In this document: one piece after another, positions 18,219 to 26,313 of the stretch | How positions within the stretch are numbered: position 1 is the stretch's first letter | Layout of the letters: every line of letters begins with the position of its first letter | DNA from: JAWLHJ01 sp039587535 | Lineage (GTDB): Bacteria > Gemmatimonadota > Gemmatimonadetes > Longimicrobiales > Gaopeijiaceae | Direction of reading: 5' to 3' | Assembly: GCA_039587535.1 (NCBI GenBank) | Contig: JBDHIF010000016.1 | Span: 44,048-108,047, forward strand | DNA length: 64,000 nucleotides | The notes under the pieces: generated by a model | The model's input: the letters and a program-made list of their open reading frames with translations, nothing else | The model's database searches: none | What the model was told of the DNA's origin: nothing | Program-made: the position numbers and the translations under genes

Positions 18219-20953
18219 CGAGCTCGAACGATCCGCTTCCATACCTGCCCGGCAACCAACGGAACCAGAGCCGCTCCACCGGCTAGGAGCCAATCCGCGG
18301 GAGCCAGCGGCACGGTCCCCAATGCCTGCTGCAGAGTCGGAACGTAGACGGCAGCGAGCTGAAGCAGAACCGCGAAGGCCAACGCGGCAGACAGCCAGCG
18401 ATTCGGTACGCTCTCCACGCCTGGCCCCAAGGGGCCGAAGCGCCTCGCATTGAAGGCGTGTGCGAGTTGCGCCAGAGCGAGGGTCATGAACGCCATGGTC
18501 ACGGCGTAGCCCGGCGCCGCAGCGTCTCGCGATAGGGAGATGGCGAACACGCCCAGCGTCGACGCGGTCAGCACGCCGGCGTAGCCGCCCAGGGTGGTCA
18601 GGAAGCCGCGGGAGAGGATCGGCGCGTCCTTCGGCCTGGGTGGTCGCCGCATGACGTCCGGCTCAGCCGGCTCGGCTGAGAGCGCCAGCGCCGGAAATAC
18701 GTCTGTAACGACGTTCAGCCACAGGAGCTGCAGAGGAAGTAGCGGTAGGGGCGCTCCGGCCAGCGAGGCTCCGAGCACGACGCCCACCTCGGAGAGGTTA
18801 CAGCTAAACAGATAGAAGACGAACTTACGGATGTTGTCGAAGATCACCCGCCCCTCCTCCACCGCAACCGCCACCGTCTCCAATCGGTCATCGGCCAACA
18901 CGAGGTCGGCCACGCCCTTGGCCACATCGGTCCCTCGCCTACCCATAGCCACACCGATGTCGGCCCGCTTCAGCGCCGGAGCATCGTTCACGCCGTCTCC
19001 GAGCATGCCCACGACCTCGCCTTGCTCCAACAACGCCTCGACCAGCCTCAGCTTGTCCTGCGGGCTGACCCGACCGAAGATCGAGGCCTCCGCCACGACC
19101 TGTGCCAACTCGCCGTCATCCATGCGGGACAGGTCCACACCCGTCACCACACGCTCGCCCTCCGCAAGCATACCCAGGCGCTCGGCGATGGACCGCGCAG
19201 TCGCCGGCTGATCTCCCGTGATCATGAGGGTGCGCACGCCGGCTCCCCGGAACCTGGCGATGGTGTCCGCAACGTGCGGTGCGGGAGGATCCATGAGGCC
19301 AATGAGGCCCAGCAGCGTCAGTCCCTCCAGAGCGTCTTCGGTGCCGGCTCGAGCGGTGGTCGTACGCCCCGACGCCACGGCCAGGACGCGAAGGCCCTCG
19401 GACGCGAGTGCGCCCTCCCACTTCGAGACCTCTTGGCGCTCGCGCTCGCCCAGCGGCTGCGGCCCGTCGGGCCCCAACCCCGCCGAACACAGAGGAAGCA
19501 CACGCTCCAAGGCCCCCTTCACATGCACCTCCACGGGCTCGGCTTCCGTTCCCTCCGGCTCACGGTGGAAGCTGGCCATGAGCATCCGCTCGCTGGTGAA
19601 GGGCATCCGAGCCTCCTCGGGTGCCTCGTTCAGGAGCTCCGCGCGCTCCATCCCCATGGCCATACCGAGATTGAGAATCGCGACGTCGGTGGGGTCCCCG
19701 ATGCCACGCCACCCGCCATCGAGAGATTCCAGTCGAGCCTCGTTCGCCAGGACGGCCCCGCGGACGAGCTCCCTGAGCCCACCCGCCTGTTCAGGCGATA
19801 CGGTTCGCCCCTCGACACGGACGAGGACTCCTCCGTCCTCGACGGAGAGATCCGCGCGCCCCCTCGGCGTGAGAACCGACGTCACGGCCATCTTCCCGGT
19901 GGTAAGCGTCCCCGTCTTGTCGGCACAGATCACCGTCGCCGAGCCCAGCGCCTCGACCGCCGGAGGCCGTCTCACCAGCGCGTTTCGTCGCGCCATCCTC
20001 CACATGCCCACCGCGAGCGTGATGGTGGCGACCACGGGCAGACCTTCCGGCACGGCGGCAATGGCGAGGGCCAGCCCAGTCTGTACGACGAGCCAGGGGT
20101 CCCACCCACCCAACAGCCCCGCGAGGATGACCAGCGCCGCTACACCCAGGGTGAGCCATACCAGCCGTCTCCCCAGCACATCCAGCCGCCGTTCGATAGG
20201 AGTAGGCGCATGCTCGAACGCGCTGACCAGAGCTCCGATCTTGCCTAATTCGGTCCCGGTCCCGGTGGCGACGACCACGGCCTCTGCCGCTCCCCTGGCC
20301 ACGGTCGTGCCCTTGAAGACCATGGATGTCCGGTCCCCGACCCCCACCATGTCGCCACCACGCACAACCGGCTCCACGCTCTTGGACACCGGCTCGGACT
20401 CTCCGGTGAGGGCGGCTTCCTCCACCCGGAGCTCGTCGGCGGTCAGGAGTCGCGCATCCGCCGGCACGGCGGCTCCCTCGGACAAGACGACGACGTCACC
20501 GGGCACCAGGCTCGAGGCCGCCATCTTCACGCGATGCCCGTCGCGAAGCACCACGGCCTCGTGCACCTGGAGCTTGCGGAGGGCATCCACGGCGATTCGT
20601 GCGCGCCACTCCGTCCAGAAGCCGACGGCGACGTTGATGACCAGCACGACCGCGATGGCGGCCGCCTCGAGGAAGTCGCCAATCAACTGGGCGACTCCCG
20701 TGGCGACCACGAGCAGCCAGACCACGACGCTCTGGAACTGGTGCCGGACGATCGCCCATGGCGATACCGGCTTTCGAACCTCCACCGTGTTGGCACCGTA
20801 CCGGGCAAGCCGCTCGCCGGCGGCGTCCGCCGTCAGCCCTTCCCTGACGGCCCCCAGGCGCTCGAGGACGTCGTCTGCCTCAAGCAGGTGCCACGCATCG
20901 GACGACTCCTCAGGGGGCAGCCCTTCCACCGCTCGGAGGTCTCTCGACGTCAC
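18161..20953 (-). CDS. Cation-transporting P-type ATPase, Ca2+ (IIA-like) type
   Basis: 930 aa inner-membrane pump. N-terminal cation-ATPase domain (AWHLLEADDVLERLGA...), actuator motif ALTGES (~181-186), TM4 motif VPEGLPVV (~301), phosphorylation site CADKTGTLT (Asp ~345), hinge GDGVNDAPALK, and TM6 motif LWLNVVTDVFPALAL, where N-x-x-T-D is the Ca2+-ligand pattern of SERCA/PMR1-like pumps. It is likely a Ca2+ (or Mn2+) exporter. GTG start at 20953 overlaps the stop of the upstream eRF1-like gene by 4 nt (GTGA), so synthesis is coupled to it. The C-terminus overlaps the convergent hydrolase gene by 58 bp. Confidence 0.9.
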   Translation of the reverse strand: MTSRDLRAVEGLPPEESSDAWHLLEADDVLERLGAVREGLTADAAGERLARYGANTVEVRKPVSPWAIVRHQFQSVVVWLLVVATGVAQLIGDFLEAAAIAVVLVINVAVGFWTEWRARIAVDALRKLQVHEAVVLRDGHRVKMAASSLVPGDVVVLSEGAAVPADARLLTADELRVEEAALTGESEPVSKSVEPVVRGGDMVGVGDRTSMVFKGTTVARGAAEAVVVATGTGTELGKIGALVSAFEHAPTPIERRLDVLGRRLVWLTLGVAALVILAGLLGGWDPWLVVQTGLALAIAAVPEGLPVVATITLAVGMWRMARRNALVRRPPAVEALGSATVICADKTGTLTTGKMAVTSVLTPRGRADLSVEDGGVLVRVEGRTVSPEQAGGLRELVRGAVLANEARLESLDGGWRGIGDPTDVAILNLGMAMGMERAELLNEAPEEARMPFTSERMLMASFHREPEGTEAEPVEVHVKGALERVLPLCSAGLGPDGPQPLGERERQEVSKWEGALASEGLRVLAVASGRTTTARAGTEDALEGLTLLGLIGLMDPPAPHVADTIARFRGAGVRTLMITGDQPATARSIAERLGMLAEGERVVTGVDLSRMDDGELAQVVAEASIFGRVSPQDKLRLVEALLEQGEVVGMLGDGVNDAPALKRADIGVAMGRRGTDVAKGVADLVLADDRLETVAVAVEEGRVIFDNIRKFVFYLFSCNLSEVGVVLGASLAGAPLPLLPLQLLWLNVVTDVFPALALSAEPAEPDVMRRPPRPKDAPILSRGFLTTLGGYAGVLTASTLGVFAISLSRDAAAPGYAVTMAFMTLALAQLAHAFNARRFGPLGPGVESVPNRWLSAALAFAVLLQLAAVYVPTLQQALGTVPLAPADWLLAGGAALVPLVAGQVWKRIVRARQSSRNDARAAREALGRSS

Positions 20954-22038
20954 CCCGTGTAGCGGAGCCTCGCCCCCACGCCCTCGCCTTCATCATCCAG
21001 CCGCGCGGCGCTCTCTTGAGAGAGTTCCTCCACCGCCGCGCCTTGCTCGAAGGCCGTTCCGACGAAGTGATCGGCCAGGTCCGGATGGCGCTCACGAAAG
21101 CCACGCGTGAGTAGCAGCGTATCGACACGTGCTCCGCGGAGGGCATCCTCGGTGGCCGCCAGCCCTAAGGCACCCTTGCCGCCGGATCGGGCCAAGTCCA
21201 TGACCGTGGCGAGAAGGTCCCCCTGGTGGGCCCTACTCAGCTCGGATGCAGCTTCCTCCACGGCGTCCCGCACCTCGGCCTCGGTCATGCCGAGATGCAT
21301 GGACGGCACGACGACCAGCCGTTCGGACATGTGGTCCAACTGCCCCGCCACCGCGGCCTCCCGCTCCGCGATCCCGCCGAGCACGACGAAGCCATCCTTG
21401 CCGGCGAGTTCCTCGACCACCTGCACCAAGCGGCCCTGAAGCTCAGTGGCGCTCTTCTCGAGGGCACGCTTGGCTGCGTCCGTACCCGTCTCGCCGTGGG
21501 TGCCGGTATGTGTGGAGGCTCGCCTGCTCATGCTGGACTCCCGATAGTCTCCGATGTCGGAGTCCGCCAGGAGGTCTGCTCGCTCATGGAGCTCCCCATT
21601 GCGATAGGTGAAGACCCTTGCCTTCCGGCTGTCGACGAGCACAGTCACGACCATCCGGTCCTGCTTCAGCGCCCGTACATAGGGGGCAGCGCGCAGGCCA
21701 TCCTCCCACCGCACCAGGTGCGGCATGGGCACTGGAAGCTCCTCCGCATAAACCAGCCCGTTCGGCACCGCGAAACCAACCCAGCCCCGCGCCGGGAGGA
21801 AGGCTCCGTAGCGACCGAGGCGCTCCTCCACCAATGCCTTTGCCCGGTCGAAATCATCCAACGCCTCGGGACTGTCCGACTCGACGCGAGCCCGCTCGCT
21901 CGCTAGCCCCCGCTCCAATTCCAGTGCCCAGGCCCGCCGCTGGGCAGGGTCTTTTCCATCTCCGTCGACGTAGACGCTCAGCACGTTCTCGTTCCGGTGG
22001 TTTCGATAGAGCTCGATCAACTGGTCTCGGTTCAACAT
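20950..22038 (-). CDS. Vms1/bacterial eRF1-like (BaeRF family) protein
   Basis: 362 aa; starts MLNRDQLIELYRNHRNENVL at 22038 with GGGAGAG 5 nt upstream. The pattern VLSVYVDGDGKDP near the N-terminus, the central release-factor-like fold with KARVFTYRNGELHE, and the C-terminal eRF1 domain-3-like half (GRLVQVVEELAGKDGFVVLGGIAEREA; DLLATVMDLARSGGKGALG) match the bacterial archaeo-eRF1/Vms1 relatives. The GGQ of true release factors is absent; the loop in its place is rich in Ser/Thr/His/Gly (SMSRRASTHTGTHGE). Family members are suspected ribosome-rescue or tRNA-acting proteins. Pairing with a Ca2+-type ATPase through a 4-nt overlap is unexpected and is the only functional hint. Confidence 0.8.
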   Translation of the reverse strand: MLNRDQLIELYRNHRNENVLSVYVDGDGKDPAQRRAWALELERGLASERARVESDSPEALDDFDRAKALVEERLGRYGAFLPARGWVGFAVPNGLVYAEELPVPMPHLVRWEDGLRAAPYVRALKQDRMVVTVLVDSRKARVFTYRNGELHERADLLADSDIGDYRESSMSRRASTHTGTHGETGTDAAKRALEKSATELQGRLVQVVEELAGKDGFVVLGGIAEREAAVAGQLDHMSERLVVVPSMHLGMTEAEVRDAVEEAASELSRAHQGDLLATVMDLARSGGKGALGLAATEDALRGARVDTLLLTRGFRERHPDLADHFVGTAFEQGAAVEELSQESAARLDDEGEGVGARLRYTG

Positions 22039-22169
22039 GGAGACTCTCCCTACGGATAAGGCGGTAGACGATTGCGGTCAGAGGACACCGCATTTCTGCG
22101 GCGGGTCCTGGCCTCTCGAATCGGGCGGTACAGCGTTCGGCTGATCACGCCCTGGGACGAGCAGCCTGT

Positions 22170-23720
22170 TCAGTTGAAGCTGCGGCGCGGCGCGCGACAC
22201 TGTGGCCAACTGGCCGGCGTGCCCGGGGGCGGGTCGCTCGGGAGCACCCGTGTCGCCGTGGGCACCCGTTCCGGATCCTCGGAGGCCATGTAAGCCAACA
22301 TCGCCGCCAGGGTCGCGTTGTTCCGCAAGTCCGCGAACACGATCTTGTCGAACGTGTCCAGGTTGGTGTGCCACGTATACTGCCGGTAGTCGGGATAGCT
22401 CGACTGGAGGCGGAACCCGGGAGCCGGCACGCAGATGAACGACATGTGGTCGCTTCCGCCCACCTCGGGCACACCGGGGATATCCAGCCGGATGTGCCGT
22501 GTGATCTCCCCCGGAATCTTCGAGAACCAACGTGCGAAGTGGGGCCCGGCGCCCGTGAAGCCCTGCATGCGTATGAAGTCGATACGCCACGTACCGTTGT
22601 CCTGGTTGAACGCCGCCTGCAGCCCATCCACGACTTCGGGGTTGTCCGCCGCGAACGCCGTCGATCCGATGAGCCCCTGCTCCTCCCCACCCCAATGCCC
22701 AACGAGGATCGTGCGCCGGGGGTTCGGATACGTCTCCCTCAGGATTCGCATGGCTTCGAGCATCATGACGGTCCCCGTGCCGTTGTCGGTGGCACCGGAG
22801 GCGCCGTCCCAGGAGTCCAGGTGCGCGCTGAGCACTACGTACTCGTCGGGCAGCTCCGATCCCGTGATGCTGCCTACGACGTTGAAGGCCGGCACGTCAC
22901 CCAGGAACTCGGCCCGGGCGTCGACCCGGATGCGGGGACCCTGCCCGCGTTCCGCCATGCGCGCAACCAGCCCGTAGTCCTCACACGCCAGATGCAGACC
23001 GGGAACGGTACGGGACGGAGCGCTGAAGATCTTGTCTGCCCCCCAACCCTCGGACCAGCGGCTGGTGACGAAGCCCAGGGCACCCGCGGCCTCGATACGC
23101 TGCACGTAGTCCTGCCCGATCGCGCGCAGCGACTGCTGCCACGCTGCCCTGCCACGATCGCGGTCCGCGGTCATCTCCTGGAAGGCCTCCTCCGTGGCCC
23201 ACTCCTGCCACGACTCGTCGGGCCTACACGTCGGCTCCGGAAGGGAGATGGCCACCATCCGGCCCTCCACCTCCGGGAGCCAAGCCTCGAACTCCGTAGT
23301 GGTCGAGAACCGCGGCATCATGATCACCTCTGCCTCGACCGGACCATCGGTGCCGGCGCTCCACGCCAGCATCATGCCCTCCAGCGTCCGCACCCGAGGC
23401 TCGATGAGGTCGATATGGGTCGTCCCGCGCTCCCAGCCGATCCAGGTTCCATACTGCTGGCGCTCCGCTTCGATGCCCCAGTCCGCGTAACGCTCCATGA
23501 GCCAGTCCGCCGCATCCGCGTAGGCCGGGGAGCCCATGAGCCTGGGGCCTATGGAGTCAACGAGGGCCTGGGCCAAGTCGAACGCCTGCGAGCCATCCCC
23601 CATTCCCTCTTCCCACATCGCCTGGATCACCGGATCGTCGGTCGGGAACAACTGGCTTTCTAACGTCCCAGGCCACGCCAGGAGCGCGGCCAGGAGGATC
23701 ACCGTGAGCGAGGTCTTCAT
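22170..23720 (-). CDS. Secreted M28-family zinc aminopeptidase
   Basis: 516 aa starting MKTSLTVILLAALLAWPG, a clear signal peptide; in-frame ATGs at 23726 and 23738 are alternatives. An inserted PA-like domain lies in the first half, and the co-catalytic zinc peptidase follows: SAHLDSWD (His, Asp), GATDNGTGT (bridging Asp), GGEEQGL (general base Glu and ligand Glu), FNQDNGT (Asp) and YTWHTNLDTFDK (last His). It should remove N-terminal residues from peptides in the periplasm or outside the cell. A TAGATT box at 23784-23789 (minus strand) may be its -10. It is a single gene, 131 bp downstream of the eRF1-like gene's start. Confidence 0.88.
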   Translation of the reverse strand: MKTSLTVILLAALLAWPGTLESQLFPTDDPVIQAMWEEGMGDGSQAFDLAQALVDSIGPRLMGSPAYADAADWLMERYADWGIEAERQQYGTWIGWERGTTHIDLIEPRVRTLEGMMLAWSAGTDGPVEAEVIMMPRFSTTTEFEAWLPEVEGRMVAISLPEPTCRPDESWQEWATEEAFQEMTADRDRGRAAWQQSLRAIGQDYVQRIEAAGALGFVTSRWSEGWGADKIFSAPSRTVPGLHLACEDYGLVARMAERGQGPRIRVDARAEFLGDVPAFNVVGSITGSELPDEYVVLSAHLDSWDGASGATDNGTGTVMMLEAMRILRETYPNPRRTILVGHWGGEEQGLIGSTAFAADNPEVVDGLQAAFNQDNGTWRIDFIRMQGFTGAGPHFARWFSKIPGEITRHIRLDIPGVPEVGGSDHMSFICVPAPGFRLQSSYPDYRQYTWHTNLDTFDKIVFADLRNNATLAAMLAYMASEDPERVPTATRVLPSDPPPGTPASWPQCRAPRRSFN

Positions 23721-23870
23721 GGTCATCTCGTATCTCATGCGGGCGGGATCGTTGCGTCGCGTGCCAGGACCGAGGCACCCCGAAATCTAGCAGATCCCGG
23801 AGGAATAGAGGCCCCCACCCGAGGCTGACATGAGCCAGGAAGAGCTTCGTGAGCGGTGTGGCCGCCCGAG

Positions 23871-24458
23871 TCAGTCCGCCGGGGCCTGGTCACCGTGCAT
23901 ATGATGGTGGAGCCAGGCACGCGCCGCCGACCAATCCCGCTTCACCGTCGCCGGAGAGATTCTCACAGCCTCCGCGGTCTCGGCAACGGTGAGCCCCGCG
24001 AAGAACAGGCACTCAACGACACCGGCCTGACAGGCATCGACGGCCTCCAGATTCTTGAGTGCGTCGTCGAGACTGAGAAGCTCGTCCAGCGCCTCGTAGG
24101 TCACCGCGTCACTCTCGTACAGCGTCAAATCCCTTCGTCCGCCAGCTCGCTTCTCTGTCGACTGCTTCTGGGCGTAGGTGATCAGCACCTGCCTCATGGC
24201 GCGTGCGGTGGTGGCAAAGAACTGCCCACGACTCTCGTACGAACCAGCGCCCGCGGAAGCAAGCTCGAGGTATGCCTCGTGGACGAGCCCGGTAGTCTTC
24301 AGGGTGTCCGAGCCACGCCAGCCCCGGCGACGAGCGTGCGCGATCTCGCGGAGCCGGGGATAGGCGACCTCGAATACATTTTCCAGCGCCTCAGTGCTTC
24401 CGTCCGTCGCCGCCTCGAGGAGTCGGGTGATGTCCGCGACGTCGATGTCCTTGTCCAT
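23871..24458 (-). CDS. RNA polymerase sigma factor, ECF-like (SigE/TIGR02999 type)
   Basis: 195 aa from ATG 24458 (MDKDIDVADITRLLEAATDG). Region 2 contains LFEVAYPRLREIAHARRR-like sequence and the motif LVHEAYLEL; region 4 ends with LTVAETAEAVRISPATVKRDW, a helix-turn-helix typical of the ECF subgroup abundant in Acidobacteria, Planctomycetes and Gemmatimonadota. Members often sit beside protein kinases; none is seen here. No anti-sigma factor gene is adjacent. The start has a TATCGT box ending 5 nt upstream, consistent with a leaderless mRNA; a longer in-frame version from 24509 is possible but adds no conserved sequence. Confidence 0.87.
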   Translation of the reverse strand: MDKDIDVADITRLLEAATDGSTEALENVFEVAYPRLREIAHARRRGWRGSDTLKTTGLVHEAYLELASAGAGSYESRGQFFATTARAMRQVLITYAQKQSTEKRAGGRRDLTLYESDAVTYEALDELLSLDDALKNLEAVDACQAGVVECLFFAGLTVAETAEAVRISPATVKRDWSAARAWLHHHMHGDQAPAD

Positions 24459-24463
24459 GAGAG

Positions 24464-24469
24464 ACGATA
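24464..24469 (-). promoter_or_regulatory. -10 box placed for a leaderless transcript
   Basis: TATCGT (minus strand) ends 5 nt before the ATG of the ECF sigma factor. No Shine-Dalgarno is present in between and no convincing -35 hexamer is seen. Confidence 0.35.
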
Positions 24470-24557
24470 CGGCTCCGTGAGCCCGCTCGCCATGCGTCTC
24501 TCTGATCACCTACGGAAGGATCGCCAACACCGCCCCGCGGCGGCAGACCACGCTCCT

Positions 24558-25022
24558 TCACCCCTCCGTGATGTCAGCCGTCCAGGTCACCTCGACCGCG
24601 CCCTCGAGGCTCTTGGCCGTCGGGCACTTCGATACGTGAGTGCTGAGGGCCCGATCCACCTTGTCCCTTGGTGCTCCGGGCGGCAGGTGCAACGTGTAAT
24701 GCACGTGGATACGCGTCAGCACGACGATCTTGTCCACAAGCTCGTTGATACCTTCAGCCCGAGCATCGATGGCCTCGGGCGCCATGGGAATCCCGCGCAC
24801 CTCCAGTGCGCCATTGAGAGTCCCGAGTAGTCAGCCGGCGGCTGCCGCTACCAGGTAGTCGACGGGAAGGGGCAAGTCGGGCTCGGCGTCGAGTCCGTAG
24901 GCCTCCTTCACCGGGCCGTGGACACCGAACTCGACACGCGTCCCGTCGTGAAGCGTGGCTCGGCGGTGGACGCCGGCGACCTTCTCGACACGGGAGCGCG
25001 AAACGTAGACGGGCTCGCTCAT
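24558..25022 (-). CDS. OsmC-family peroxidase, probable selenoprotein (Sec64 encoded by UGA)
   Basis: 154 aa if the in-frame TGA at 24831-24833 is read as selenocysteine; otherwise the frame breaks into a 63-aa stub and an untranslated tail. Start ATG 25022 has a strong GGAGGA Shine-Dalgarno 3 nt upstream. The N-terminal beta domain (MSEPVYVSRSRVEKVAGVHR) leads to PVDYLVAAAAG-UGA-LLGTLNGALEV, where family members have 'GC'. The same frame continues through IHVHYTLHLPPG to STHVSKCPTAKS with the conserved second Cys, C133, and the family end VEVTWTADI. OsmC/Ohr proteins reduce organic and fatty-acid peroxides with this Cys pair. OsmC-like selenoproteins are known in bacteria. A SECIS-like hairpin follows the UGA (see next entry). 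No sel genes are in the window. Confidence 0.85.
24795..24811 (-). promoter_or_regulatory. Putative bacterial SECIS element in the OsmC gene
   Basis: Reading 5' to 3' on the minus strand after UGA, nucleotides +20 to +36 form GCGCAC-UGGAG-GUGCGC: a perfect 6-bp stem with a 5-nt loop. The loop has G at its second and third positions. Bacterial SECIS rules ask for a stem-loop whose apical loop lies about 16-37 nt from the UGA with a G among the first two loop bases; here the loop begins at +26. It is inside the coding frame, as bacterial SECIS elements are. Confidence 0.7.
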
Positions 25023-25099
25023 CGTTCCTCCATGTGGGAATCGGGACTCTCCATGGCTCCCAACGATAATAGGAAGACACCTCCGTTCGTCTCTCTCCG

Positions 25100-25297
25100 T
25101 CATTTCTCCCGGACTCGATAACCCGGACATACCAGCACCGGCAGCGGGGGATACTTGCGGAAACGTGGGTCTTCGCGGGAACGCTCACAGAGATGGAATA
25201 CGGACCCGCGCCGACTGCGGATCTCGCGATGATGCACACAGGTGGCGCAGAGACCGGGATGAGGGGGCATCACCCCCGGCGAGAAAGGTGAGCTCAC
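25100..25297 (-). CDS. Small cysteine-rich protein, probable zinc-binding
   Basis: 65 aa from GTG 25297, which overlaps the stop of the upstream pgeF-like gene by 4 nt (GTGA), or 56 aa from the ATG at 25270 (MPPHPGLCATCVHHREI). The residues CATCVHH, FHLCERS and LVCPGYR give a C-x2-C...C...C set with two His, suggesting a small zinc knuckle. Basic and cytoplasmic. Very short proteins with this spacing are common beside metabolic genes in several phyla, but no function is known to me. Confidence 0.6.
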   Translation of the reverse strand: MSSPFSPGVMPPHPGLCATCVHHREIRSRRGSVFHLCERSREDPRFRKYPPLPVLVCPGYRVREK

Positions 25298-26100
25298 GGG
25301 CGTATTCCAACGAAGCCGACCTGCCGCCCCCCGTCACCGCCGCGATGGGAGAAGAAGCGCCGCTCGGGACCGCAAAGCGTGCAGTGGCCAGACACGGTGA
25401 CGGCCTCCGGGGCAACCCCGGCGCCGACTGCGCGCAGCGCCAGCACCGCCCTCAGATCGATGGGCGTCGGCCCCTGCGGGCGTGCAAGACCAAGCGCCTC
25501 GAAGACCTCCCCCCCGACCTCATAACACGCGCCGCAGATCGACGGTCCAAGATGAACGTGGAGGGTACCGACGTCCCCGCTCGAGCCGATCATGCCCCGC
25601 AGCCCCTCCTCGAGGATTCCGGCGGCGGCACCGCGCCACCCCGCGTGGATCATGCCGACGCTTCTCCGATCAGGGTCCAGGACGTAGACCGGGACGCAAT
25701 CCGCCACGGAAACCGTGAGTAGGAGCCCGGGTGTCTCCGTGAAGTGACCGTCGCACGGGAGTGCCACCGTCAACCCCGCTTCGCGAGCACCTTCGTGCCG
25801 TCGCACGCGAGCCTCGTGCACCTGCCGGGCGTGCATCCCCGCGGGAAGCCCACTCCAGGCCAGAAGGTCGATCCAGCGATCGCGCGCTCCCTCGGATTCC
25901 GGAAAGAGCCGGAGGTCGAAATCCGCGCTGTCCGACCCAGCTCGCCGCGTGGTGACGCCCTGAACCACCCAGGGAAACCGCTCTTCCCACTCGACGAGTC
26001 TCACGGCCGCGAAGCTGTCTCGGGGTCGCTCGTACACCCGACATACGCCGATCGGAAGAGGCGGCGACGCAGGCAGGATCGAGGTTGAGTGGCGACGCAT
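25294..26100 (-). CDS. pgeF: YfiH/PgeF family (laccase-domain) purine nucleoside phosphorylase / peptidoglycan editing factor
   Basis: 268 aa. The Zn-binding pocket of the DUF152 fold is complete: GMHARQVHEARV (His), VSVADCVPVYVLDP (Cys) and GMIHAGWRGAAAG (His), with CGACYEVG and SGHCTLCGPERRFFSHRG downstream. Proteins of this family have been shown to act on adenosine/inosine by phosphorolysis and, in E. coli, to correct peptidoglycan precursor composition. The start at 26100 adds a short basic leader before RLVEWEERFPWVVQGVTTR, where homology usually begins. Divergent from the 2-oxoglutarate dehydrogenase gene. Confidence 0.85.
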   Translation of the reverse strand: MRRHSTSILPASPPLPIGVCRVYERPRDSFAAVRLVEWEERFPWVVQGVTTRRAGSDSADFDLRLFPESEGARDRWIDLLAWSGLPAGMHARQVHEARVRRHEGAREAGLTVALPCDGHFTETPGLLLTVSVADCVPVYVLDPDRRSVGMIHAGWRGAAAGILEEGLRGMIGSSGDVGTLHVHLGPSICGACYEVGGEVFEALGLARPQGPTPIDLRAVLALRAVGAGVAPEAVTVSGHCTLCGPERRFFSHRGGDGGRQVGFVGIRP

Positions 26101-26313
26101 GACGGATGACCGGTGGCTATGGGTCGGACGCGAAGCTCAAGCTAATGCCAGATGGCGGAGGCATGCCTCGGATCGTCCAGGCGCGACGGAATGGGAATAA
26201 ACCCTCGAATGCACGAAGAGTTTGAGGTACCTTTGTCGGATACTCGGCACCTGCCTTTCTCAGCCGACCCTCACGGGTCGCCCCGAGCCGACCCGAAGGG
26301 TCGCATCAGGACG

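Noticed and set aside
24831..25022. OsmC gene as a simple truncated pseudogene
   Set aside because: No other lesion exists; the stop falls exactly at the catalytic codon and a SECIS-like hairpin follows. Kept as a selenoprotein candidate.
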